A stretch of DNA of 9,884 nucleotides from Bacillota bacterium (GTDB lineage: Bacteria; Bacillota; Clostridia; Clostridiales; Clostridiaceae), in NCBI GenBank assembly GCA_023417975.1, contig JAEZDX010000521.1, positions 1 through 9,884 on the forward strand, in the 5' to 3' direction. Below the pieces are notes generated by a model, which worked only from the letters and a program-made list of their open reading frames with translations, was not told the origin of the DNA and did no database searches. The position numbers were made by a program, and so were the translations under genes. How positions within the stretch are numbered: the first letter of the stretch is position 1; the number at the start of each line of letters is the position of its first letter. This document shows, piece after piece, positions 1 through 6,967 of the stretch.

Positions 1-254
1 AGTATGCTGATTCCGTCGACAAGGCCCAGATGAAAGAAATATGAATAACCACTATAAAAATTAAATAATGAGAAGTAACCATATTGTGATACACTCAACG
101 CCCTAGGAATCAAAATGCTGGTTATTATAGAAATGACTAACGTTATGAAATTTGAAACAATTACATATGATAAATTTTTAATTACGGACTTCTGTTTGCT
201 GACTCTTATGCCTTTCGTCGAAACTTTTTCTCCTTTTATTTCAAGTTCACTCAT
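1..254 (-). CDS. Wzx-type polysaccharide flippase, N-terminal part (cut by left edge)
   Basis: I translated this partial gene by hand: 84 complete codons from an ATG at 254-252, open to the window edge. An SD site AGGAGA lies 10 bases upstream of the ATG. A polar, basic N-terminus of about 26 residues is followed by a hydrophobic helix (about residues 28-49, VIVSNFITLVISIITSILI). Then come PRALSVSQYGYFSLF and a second hydrophobic stretch ending FFHLGLVDGI. The pattern PR-x-L-x-x-x-x-YG followed by LGLxxGI is typical of the first two helices of oligosaccharide flippases of the MVF/MATE-like superfamily (Wzx, polysaccharide biosynthesis protein). These move the undecaprenyl-linked repeat unit across the membrane. 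The gene lies 25 bases after the last glycosyltransferase, so it is probably in the same operon. A teichoic-acid-type exporter of the same fold cannot be excluded from this fragment. Confidence 0.85.
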   Translation of the reverse strand, partial: MSELEIKGEKVSTKGIRVSKQKSVIKNLSYVIVSNFITLVISIITSILIPRALSVSQYGYFSLFNFYSGYSYFFHLGLVDGISI

Positions 255-279
255 AAAGATATTTTCTCCTTATTCGCTA

Positions 280-1359
280 TTATAATCTATTTAATAATTT
301 TATCCATTTTTTCACGATGTTAGATGTATCGTATTTTATTGAGCTTTTAATGCAATTATTGGATAAATAAGAGTACTCATCATTTTCTATATTACATGCC
401 TTGTCCATTACATTTTTAAACTCGTCATACTTGAACTTGTCAAATATTAATCCATTAAACATATCTGTTATAATTTCCTTTGGTCCAAGTGTATCTGATA
501 CTATACATGGTACCCCAACTGCCAAAGCCTCTATCAGAACAATACCAAATGCTTCTTCCTTGGAAGGCAACACTAAAAAATCATAATGTTTCAAGGTACT
601 TTTAATTTGTTCTTTTGATAATTTATCTAACAAATTAACACGACTGTCTTTATAGCAAATATCTCTAATTTCTTCCCTCAATTCACCCTCTCCTGCAAAA
701 TTAAATTCGCAGTTTAGCTGCGAACTCTCCTCAAGCCATTTTAGGATGAATGCTATATTTTTTCTTTCGATGAATTGCCCTAAGAAAATAAATCTAGTAA
801 CTTTATTTTTTTCACACTTTTCTTTATTTTTATACTCTTTTAAGTTTATTGAATGATTCACGACTTCAGTATGACAAAAGAATTGCTTTATACCTCTCTC
901 TGTTTCTTTTGAAACACATGCACAAGCTTTAAAATTATTCTTTAATATCTTTTCAAACTCTGGTTTATTTTTATATTCCCCTTTAGGAAAAACAGTTCCA
1001 TCCCAGCTTTGCCATGATGTAAAATAGATACACTTATTTTTCCTAAATATATTTTTATATTTAAACATAAGGTTATCATACGGCGCTATTCCAACTATCA
1101 ATATCTTATCCTTCAAACATTTTAATTTAAGGTTTTTTGAATATTCCATTAACATCACCTTAAATGATTTAAATATATTTTTTCTTCTTTTCACTGCTCC
1201 AAGAAATCTTCTTAATATTAGCTTCTTTGATAGTATTATAAAGTCTTTTATAAGGTATCCTTCTTTCTCTATTTGATCGTATAATGCTTTGAAATGTTCT
1301 TTCTCTAAGTATTCATGAAGCAAATACAATTCTTTATTTGAATAATCATGAATGTACAA
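280..1359 (-). CDS. GT4-family glycosyltransferase with unusual N-terminal half
   Basis: This is a 359-residue soluble-looking protein predicted to add a sugar to the lipid-linked repeat unit; donor and acceptor are unknown. The C-terminal half is a standard GT-B nucleotide-sugar domain: a FLGQFIERKN loop at 192-201, FAGEGEL at 221-227, and the EAFGIVLIE E-x7-E motif (Glu269, Glu277), followed by GVPCIVSD. The N-terminal half is odd. It lacks the usual first strand with a glycine-rich loop. It begins with about 80 charged, Lys-rich residues before the strand KILIVGIAPYD (85-95) and then YFTSWQSWDG (112-121). The start is TTG at 1359. It is supported by AGGTGAT, a perfect match to part of the SD consensus, just upstream, and no ATG or GTG lies between that TTG and the in-frame stop further upstream. 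The gene follows the GT2 gene by 30 bases. Confidence 0.85.
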   Translation of the reverse strand: MYIHDYSNKELYLLHEYLEKEHFKALYDQIEKEGYLIKDFIILSKKLILRRFLGAVKRRKNIFKSFKVMLMEYSKNLKLKCLKDKILIVGIAPYDNLMFKYKNIFRKNKCIYFTSWQSWDGTVFPKGEYKNKPEFEKILKNNFKACACVSKETERGIKQFFCHTEVVNHSINLKEYKNKEKCEKNKVTRFIFLGQFIERKNIAFILKWLEESSQLNCEFNFAGEGELREEIRDICYKDSRVNLLDKLSKEQIKSTLKHYDFLVLPSKEEAFGIVLIEALAVGVPCIVSDTLGPKEIITDMFNGLIFDKFKYDEFKNVMDKACNIENDEYSYLSNNCIKSSIKYDTSNIVKKWIKLLNRL

Positions 1360-1369
1360 ATTATCACCT
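1357..1369 (-). promoter_or_regulatory. SD site supporting a TTG start
   Basis: AGGTGAT (1369-1363) matches seven bases of the SD consensus, including its 3' part, and lies three bases before TTG (1359-1357). The short gap is normal for SD matches to this end of the consensus. No ATG or GTG lies between this TTG and the in-frame stop upstream. Confidence 0.65.
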
Positions 1370-1389
1370 ATACTTTCTTTTAAGACTAC

Positions 1390-2295
1390 TTAAAAACAAC
1401 TATATTTCTTTAAATAATTTATATTGTCTTTAATTGAATATTCTCTCCAGGTCATTAATGAGATAAGAGTTGTTACAAGATAAGTCAGTTTAAAAATTCT
1501 GAATTTCCCTCTACTACACGTCTTTCTAAAATATAGCATCATACTTTTATCAAACATAAGTCTTCTTTTATTATTTGAACTGCTCTTTCCCTCCAAATGA
1601 ATTATTCTTGGAGATGTTAAGATAATTCTTTTCCTACCAAGCGTATTAATTCTGTACTGCAAGTGACTTTCTTCAAAGTACATAAAGAACTCTTCATCGA
1701 ACCCTTCCAACTGTTCAAATAATGATTTTTCCATGAAAAGATCCGCTCCTGTAATATAATCAACTTCTTTCCATGTAAATACTTCTTTGAATGTTTCCAT
1801 TCTAGTAACATCCACCCCTTTGATTTTACTAATAATATCATCATACTTAATTGCTCTCTTTATATTTTGTTTTATAAAATATATCATCCTAGGAAATATT
1901 TCGTAGGAATGAACCTTGTCTCCGTTTGCGGCTCGTAAAACTGCTCCCAATACTCCAATATTATATTTATTCTTGTTTTCTTCGAAAAACTGATAGAATT
2001 CCATTAAAGCGTTATTTACTAAGATTGTATCGGAATTCAAAAATAGCAGGTACTTTCCAATACTAAGTTTACTTCCAATATTATTAGCTCTGCCAAATCC
2101 ATAATTTTGCTCATTGGCTATTAGTCTAACATTTGGAAAGACATACCTAACCATATCTATACTTCCATCAGTTGAATTATTATCTACTACAATAATTTCA
2201 AATTTCACGCCATGAGTTTGATCAATTATTGATTTGATACAATTGTGAAGCAATTCCTTAGTATTATAGCTTACAATTATTATTGAAATATCCAT
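1390..2295 (-). CDS. GT2-family glycosyltransferase (rhamnosyltransferase-like)
   Basis: This 301-residue GT-A fold transferase resembles the WbbL/RfbF-type rhamnosyltransferase group; the actual sugar is not determinable here. Visible motifs are SIIIVSYN at the first strand, VDNNSTDGS (37-45) with the nucleotide-binding Asp38, NYGFGRANNIG (64-74), the metal-binding DxD equivalent LNSDT (86-90), TGADLFM (182-188), and GFDEEFFMYFEES (198-210). In the family the last motif usually continues as E-(E/D)-x-D-L-x-x-R. Here it is EESHLQYR, with His211 where Asp is normal. A hydrophobic stretch at about 266-282 may contact the membrane. The ATG start has a strong SD, AGGAG, eight bases upstream. It is separated from the preceding GT4-like gene by 50 bases with no terminator, so co-transcription is likely. 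Confidence 0.9.
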   Translation of the reverse strand: MDISIIIVSYNTKELLHNCIKSIIDQTHGVKFEIIVVDNNSTDGSIDMVRYVFPNVRLIANEQNYGFGRANNIGSKLSIGKYLLFLNSDTILVNNALMEFYQFFEENKNKYNIGVLGAVLRAANGDKVHSYEIFPRMIYFIKQNIKRAIKYDDIISKIKGVDVTRMETFKEVFTWKEVDYITGADLFMEKSLFEQLEGFDEEFFMYFEESHLQYRINTLGRKRIILTSPRIIHLEGKSSSNNKRRLMFDKSMMLYFRKTCSRGKFRIFKLTYLVTTLISLMTWREYSIKDNINYLKKYSCF

Positions 2296-2345
2296 TGTTA
2301 ATCTCCTCGTATACTAATCCGATAATCAGAATTTTCTTATACTTT

Positions 2346-3563
2346 TCAGCTTTCTATTTCCTCCTTATATTTTTTGTAACTTGAATCAAAATCAAAATTT
2401 TTCTGCACGAACCTTTTGCATTCCTGAGATATTCCCACTAAGTCATATATTCCTGAAGATAAACACATAATTGTATCTATATATTCATTAGGCTTTTCGC
2501 AATGAATATAGTGTTTGCCATTAACTGCAGGTATACCCTCTATTCCTATTTCATTAGTCAATATTACGCATCCTGCGCTCATAGCTTCCAAAATTTTTAT
2601 TTTAATACCAGCACCATTTACTAATGGTGCAACCATACAAAGTGATTTTTCCAAATACTTTTTTACATCTGTTACAAATCCAGTAATAACTATATTTTCA
2701 CACTTATATTTTAAGAGGCTTTTATTCGGCTTATTACCAACTATATAAAATTTAAATTCATTATCTAATTTTATTAATTTATATAAAACATTTTCGATGA
2801 ACCATATACAAGTATCATAATTCTCTTGTCTATCCATGGCACCATAAAATATAAGGTTTTTATCTTTTAAGGTCGGTTCACAATCGTACATTTTATCATA
2901 GTATGGACAAATAAAATCCAATTTTTTTATATTAAGCTTTGACTCCTGAAGCAGGCTTTTGTCTTTATAATTTAGAGTAAATACCGCATCTGCAGCCGCA
3001 AGAGCATCCAGTTCTGAACTTTTTAATTTTAAATATTTAATTTTTCTAATACATTTTTTTAGTATATTCTTCTCATTTTCAAACATTCGAAAGAACCTTT
3101 GGTAGAATACATCATGTTCTAAAATAATAATCTTTGAAAGTGGAAATTTTACTTTGACTTCATTTATCAGCAGCGCAATTTGAGTCCATTCCATAACAAC
3201 AACATCAGGCACGTAATTTAGTTTTTTTAGTTCATGCAGCTTTTTTCTTATATGATACTTAATAAAACCCGAACAGACTCCGCCGTTTTTATGTATAGGA
3301 TTCAATTTTGAGTTCAAATTAAGTATTATTCTCTTAATATCTCTACTCACACTTCCATCTGAGTAGTATGAAATATCATAATTTACTTTATAACTTTCCA
3401 AATCAATAAAATTTATCTCTTCTACTGAAGCAAAAGTAACTAGTTTAATATTCAAGTTTGGTTCCTTATTCAGCCTTTTAATATAGTAATTATGTATTTT
3501 GCCGCCAGCGTGCGGTACTTTATCATATGGTACAAATGGAGATATTATAAGTACTTCCTTCAA
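2346..3563 (-). CDS. GT4-like glycosyltransferase (glycosyl transferases group 1)
   Basis: This 405-residue GT-B fold transferase probably adds one sugar of the repeat unit in the cytoplasm. The first strand and acceptor loop are VLIISPFVPYDKVPHAGGK (4-22). EHD at 149-151 lies in the N-domain. The second domain shows GAMDRQENYD (241-250), FYIVGNKP (272-279) and the donor-site segment NGAGIKIKILEAMSAGC (316-332) with Glu326. This G-x-G-x-K-x-x-x-x-E-A pattern marks the Glyco_trans_1_4 branch also seen in TuaH-like and PEP-CTERM-associated transferases. The start is TTG at 3563. The protein begins directly at the first strand, so the start is sensible, but its SD is weak (GTGGGA, spacing about 8), suggesting modest translation. 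The gap to the upstream GT2 gene is 57 bases, with no terminator seen. Confidence 0.88.
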   Translation of the reverse strand: MKEVLIISPFVPYDKVPHAGGKIHNYYIKRLNKEPNLNIKLVTFASVEEINFIDLESYKVNYDISYYSDGSVSRDIKRIILNLNSKLNPIHKNGGVCSGFIKYHIRKKLHELKKLNYVPDVVVMEWTQIALLINEVKVKFPLSKIIILEHDVFYQRFFRMFENEKNILKKCIRKIKYLKLKSSELDALAAADAVFTLNYKDKSLLQESKLNIKKLDFICPYYDKMYDCEPTLKDKNLIFYGAMDRQENYDTCIWFIENVLYKLIKLDNEFKFYIVGNKPNKSLLKYKCENIVITGFVTDVKKYLEKSLCMVAPLVNGAGIKIKILEAMSAGCVILTNEIGIEGIPAVNGKHYIHCEKPNEYIDTIMCLSSGIYDLVGISQECKRFVQKNFDFDSSYKKYKEEIES

Positions 3564-3620
3564 TTTTTTATTCCCACTTTCTACACTAGTTTAAACTTAA
3601 TAAATCACCAAATAAACTTT

Positions 3621-4547
3621 TCATGATTTAAGCATTTGCTGTATTATTTCACTTCTAAAAAAATGAGATCTAAAATAATCACTCCAAGCCAGTTTAATGA
3701 CATTTCTTAATTTTTTGTCTTTTATATTAAGAAGTATTTTAAGTGAATCAATGGAAAAGTACATAATTTTAGATATAATTCCTTTAATACCGTAATGCTT
3801 ATCTATATACAAAAGCGAATTTCTCCTTAAGTAATATGTGGAAAAATAATTTATTTTTCCATTACTACTTTTACTACTGCCGAATTCTTTATGCCACACC
3901 TTTGATTTTGATATTACTTTTAATTTGTATTCTTTGTTTATTCTCTCAAACAAATCACTCTCTTCCAGATACATAAAATATCTCTCATCAAAGCCTCCAA
4001 TCTCACTAAGAATATTTGCTCTAAACAGAATACAACATCCCATCAAAAACTTTACATATAAGTCACTTTCAAACCTCTCAGAATCAAGCATACCTATACC
4101 AATATTTTTAATTTTACCGAAAGCATTTTTATATGAACCGAAAGAATTAATTATATTTGTGTTATAATAAAATACTTTTGGTGTAACTGCAGCTAGATTT
4201 TTTTCTTCGTTTAATGAATTGACTAACAAATTCAAAAAATTTTCAGCCACGATTATATCATTATTTGCAATTAGAATATATTCAGCCTTAGCTTTTATAG
4301 CCATATCTATACCGATATTATTTCCTCCGGCGTATCCTAAGTTATCCTCAAGCTTAATAAACACACAATTTTCATAGTTATTTAGTTTTTCAAGTAATAT
4401 TTTATAGGAATCATCACTTGAATTATTATCAATAACTACTATTTTATAATTTTTATAGTTAATTCTCTTAAAGCTCTCAACGCACTCTAATGTAAGTCCA
4501 GCCCCATTATAATTTAATATTATTATATATACTAATGGGCTTTTCAT
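3621..4547 (-). CDS. GT2-family glycosyltransferase (rhamnosyltransferase-like)
   Basis: This 308-residue GT-A transferase is the paralogue type of the GT2 gene at 1390-2295 but clearly diverged from it. Motifs are VYIIILNYNG (6-15), VIDNNSSDDS (38-47) with Asp40, DNLGYAGGNNIGI (68-80), ANND (94-97) in the DxD position, GCCILFRA (170-177), and GGFDERYFMYLEESDLFERI (184-203) with intact Glu195, Glu196 and Asp198. VWHKEFGSS follows at 217-225. Proteins with this architecture often transfer rhamnose from dTDP-rhamnose, but no rml genes are present here, so the donor is uncertain. The ATG at 4547 has a strong SD (GGAGG, six bases upstream). The start lies 41 bases inside the end of the preceding GT4 gene, which suggests translational coupling. 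Confidence 0.9.
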   Translation of the reverse strand: MKSPLVYIIILNYNGAGLTLECVESFKRINYKNYKIVVIDNNSSDDSYKILLEKLNNYENCVFIKLEDNLGYAGGNNIGIDMAIKAKAEYILIANNDIIVAENFLNLLVNSLNEEKNLAAVTPKVFYYNTNIINSFGSYKNAFGKIKNIGIGMLDSERFESDLYVKFLMGCCILFRANILSEIGGFDERYFMYLEESDLFERINKEYKLKVISKSKVWHKEFGSSKSSNGKINYFSTYYLRRNSLLYIDKHYGIKGIISKIMYFSIDSLKILLNIKDKKLRNVIKLAWSDYFRSHFFRSEIIQQMLKS

Positions 4548-5703
4548 ATTTTACCTCCGAAATAATACTACTGATATAGACTTCGATTCTTTTGGTTATC
4601 TCACTCCAGTCATATTCCTTTAAATTCTCTCCATAACATATATCAAGTTTTCCTTCTAAAAAAAGTTCTTGTATTTTTTGGCTTATATCTTCTGGCTTAA
4701 ATCCATCTGTTAAGTAAAAACCTTCAAGCTTATCTTCCAGTTCTTTCATTCCACCTTGCGGCGTTACTAAAACAGGCAGTCCCATAGCCAAACTCTCAAG
4801 TATTACTAAGCCAAAACCCTCTAAATCAATTGACGGTACCAAAAATAAATCAGCGGCACAAAAATACTCATTAATCTCTTCTTCTGGTATAAATCCTGCG
4901 AAAATGCATCTCGCCTTTACGAGATCTTGTGCTTTTCTTCTGAGTTCATTCTCATATGATCCTTTTCCTCCAATAATATATGTTATCCTCCTTTCTCCCA
5001 AATTTATCCTATTTAGTGCGGCTATAGCATTTTGAATACCCATTCTGATATCCAATCTTCTCATCGAAAAAAATACTATTTCATCATTTGCGATGTGTAA
5101 TTTTCTCCTTGCTTCATCCTTACTATATAGCCTATTAAACTCACTAAGGTTGACTCCTCCGGGTATAACAACATACTTCCTTGATTCACCGCCATCTCCA
5201 ATCAATTCGAGTTGCTCTCTCATATAATTGCTTAATACAACGAATTTATTTATCCCCTTTGAGTATCTATATTCAATTAATCTTATAAAGGGAATTAACA
5301 TTAGTTTATGGTAATGTTTTTGAGAAATATATTTAAGTTTTGCTTCTTTACTCCATGGTCCGTGAAAAATTGCTACTTCTTGAGGTGTTTTACTCAACCT
5401 TCTTCTAATAAGTGAATATATAAACCATGATATTACTGAATGAAACAATACAGCATCATACTCATTAGTATCAATTACTCTTTTCAGCATTTTGGCTGAA
5501 TACCATATGCTTTTTTTATTGAGATGTCTGTAAATATGTATACCTTTAAAATATTTATCATTTTCCTTTTTATCTGGATAACCTGTAAAAATATCAACTT
5601 TGTGTCCTAGTTTATGAAAACAAAGAGAGGTTTGATAACTATATGTGCAAGACCCTCCCGTTTCGTCAGGAAACAATTTGTCAGTGATAACTAATAAATT
5701 CAC
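4507..5703 (-). CDS. GT4-family glycosyltransferase
   Basis: This GT-B transferase has 398 residues from the GTG start chosen at 5703-5701. I prefer GTG over the in-frame TTG at 5721 for three reasons. The SD GGAGGT (5719-5714) lies inside the first codons of the longer form. That form has no SD of its own. The shorter protein starts at the first strand, MNLLVITDKLFPDETGGS. The SD overlaps the last codons and stop of the upstream GT4 gene, as in termination-reinitiation coupling. Numbered from GTG, the glycine loop TGGSCTY is at 15-21, FHGPWSKE at 113-120, IPGGVNLSEF at 180-189, RRLDIRMG at 215-222 and EGFGLVILE at 295-303 (Glu295, Glu303). Met221 replaces the lysine of the usual RxxKG donor loop; an RMG variant is known in a GT4 subgroup. 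The 3' end overlaps the next gene by 41 bases. Confidence 0.9.
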   Translation of the reverse strand: MNLLVITDKLFPDETGGSCTYSYQTSLCFHKLGHKVDIFTGYPDKKENDKYFKGIHIYRHLNKKSIWYSAKMLKRVIDTNEYDAVLFHSVISWFIYSLIRRRLSKTPQEVAIFHGPWSKEAKLKYISQKHYHKLMLIPFIRLIEYRYSKGINKFVVLSNYMREQLELIGDGGESRKYVVIPGGVNLSEFNRLYSKDEARRKLHIANDEIVFFSMRRLDIRMGIQNAIAALNRINLGERRITYIIGGKGSYENELRRKAQDLVKARCIFAGFIPEEEINEYFCAADLFLVPSIDLEGFGLVILESLAMGLPVLVTPQGGMKELEDKLEGFYLTDGFKPEDISQKIQELFLEGKLDICYGENLKEYDWSEITKRIEVYISSIISEVKYEKPISIYNNIKL

Positions 5704-5719
5704 TTTTAAGCTAACCTCC
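5701..5719 (-). promoter_or_regulatory. SD site that decides a GTG start, overlapping the upstream stop codon
   Basis: GGAGGT (5719-5714) is made of the last two sense codons (Gly-Gly) of the upstream glycosyltransferase, is followed by its TAG stop (5713-5711), and sits 10 bases before GTG (5703-5701). It argues against the TTG at 5721 and suggests coupled translation of the two GT4 genes. Confidence 0.65.
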
Positions 5720-6904
5720 AAAATTAGTATTACTAAACTTGATAGCTCTCTTATAATCTATATAATATTTATAAGTTTCTTCATGTTCTGTAACCACTCT
5801 TATGATATCTAACTTTTCAGTAGCATATTTATGTCCATTAATAATCAATGTTTTATAAATATCTTCATTTGTTTTTATTCTAATTATCTTGTCCACAAAT
5901 TCGTTAACACAATCTACATCAGCTAGCATACCGTTATATCCATCCTTAATAATATCTAAAACACCACCTACTCTTGAAGCAACAATAGGTTTACTCATTA
6001 CCATATATTCTGCTAATACCAATCCGAACCCTTCCCACTTCGATGTTAGTAATGCAATATCAAAAAGCGATACGTATCTAGGAACATCTTCAGTCCATCC
6101 AGTAATTAGGAAACTTTTTTCTAATTTATTTTTCCTTATTAATTTCTCTGTTTCCTCCTTTAACTCCCCATCTCCAACAAGTATAAAATAAGCATCCTTA
6201 TACATTTTTTTAATTTCATTAGCAATGCTTACAAATGTATACGGAGATTTCTGGCTTGTTAATCTCCCAACCATGCCTATAATGAAGGAATTGGAAGGTA
6301 TACTTAACTTATTCAATTCCTTCACTTTGTCATAAGATTGTGAGTACTTATTTAAATCAATGCCATTATATATAACTTTGATTTTATCTGACTTACAAAT
6401 TTTACAACTAAGTGCGCACCTTTTTTCATATTCTGATATAACTACAATCTTATCAGTAAATATGGCACATATTTTTTCAATTGTTTTATATAAAAATTTT
6501 TTTATGCTGGAAGTATCCATATCAAAAGCCCAACCATGTGGATTATAAATAATTGTTATTCTCTTAAACTGAAATGTAAGTCTACCTAATACATATGCCA
6601 TTCTACCTAATGCACCTGCTTTACTACTATGCAAATGTATTATTTCCGGTTTACTTTTTTTTATATAAGCTACTGTTTTTAACATTGTATTAAAATCTTT
6701 TAGTAAACATATATCTCTTTCCATATCTATAAGAGTAATCGTGTAACCTAGTTTATCAAAATATTTCTCTTCGGCTTTATACTGCTTTGAGCATAACAAA
6801 TCCAATTGAAATGTACTTTTATCAATATGCTTGAAAAACATTTTTAAATATTCGGCAACACCTCCATTTGACTGGGCAATATGTAGTACTTTTATTTTCC
6901 CCAA
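5711..6904 (-). CDS. GT4-family glycosyltransferase
   Basis: This GT-B transferase has 397 residues from a TTG start at 6904-6902 and is the first glycosyltransferase after ugd. An in-frame ATG at 6922 would add six residues. However, the strong SD AGGAAGG (6917-6911) lies inside that extension, six bases before the TTG, and the ATG has only a weak GGA upstream. From TTG the protein starts MGKIKVLHIAQSNGGVAEY, with the glycine loop at 12-19. HLHSSKAG (91-98), YNPHG (120-124), ISEYEK (156-161) and YNGIDL (179-184) follow. The donor loop is GRLTSQKSP (213-221) with Arg214 and Lys219, and the E-x7-E motif EGFGLVLAE is at 291-299. All usual GT4 donor-site residues are present. Donor sugar unknown; the linkage to ugd allows, but does not prove, UDP-glucuronate use. 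Confidence 0.9.
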   Translation of the reverse strand: MGKIKVLHIAQSNGGVAEYLKMFFKHIDKSTFQLDLLCSKQYKAEEKYFDKLGYTITLIDMERDICLLKDFNTMLKTVAYIKKSKPEIIHLHSSKAGALGRMAYVLGRLTFQFKRITIIYNPHGWAFDMDTSSIKKFLYKTIEKICAIFTDKIVVISEYEKRCALSCKICKSDKIKVIYNGIDLNKYSQSYDKVKELNKLSIPSNSFIIGMVGRLTSQKSPYTFVSIANEIKKMYKDAYFILVGDGELKEETEKLIRKNKLEKSFLITGWTEDVPRYVSLFDIALLTSKWEGFGLVLAEYMVMSKPIVASRVGGVLDIIKDGYNGMLADVDCVNEFVDKIIRIKTNEDIYKTLIINGHKYATEKLDIIRVVTEHEETYKYYIDYKRAIKFSNTNFGG

Positions 6905-6917
6905 TTCTATCCTTCCT
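6902..6917 (-). promoter_or_regulatory. SD site that decides a TTG start
   Basis: AGGAAGG (6917-6911), six bases, then TTG (6904-6902). The site lies downstream of the in-frame ATG at 6922, so it argues for the shorter glycosyltransferase. Confidence 0.7.
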
Positions 6918-6967
6918 CTCATAGTTAATCCAGAAGCGGTACTTATCTAAAATGCAGAAATTTATCA

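Noticed and set aside
1617..1844. 75-codon minus-strand open frame inside the GT2 gene at 1390-2295
   Set aside because: It is an alternative frame within a gene with clear family motifs; the product resembles no domain.
6578..6614. Direct repeat TCTACCTAAT twice within about 30 bases
   Set aside because: It is coding sequence for two Leu-Gly-Arg segments in the GT4 protein; no array and no further copies.
6905..6922. ATG at 6922 as the start of the first GT4 gene
   Set aside because: The strong SD lies inside this extension, six bases before TTG 6904, and the added six residues precede the normal first strand. Still possible because a weak GGA lies upstream of the ATG.
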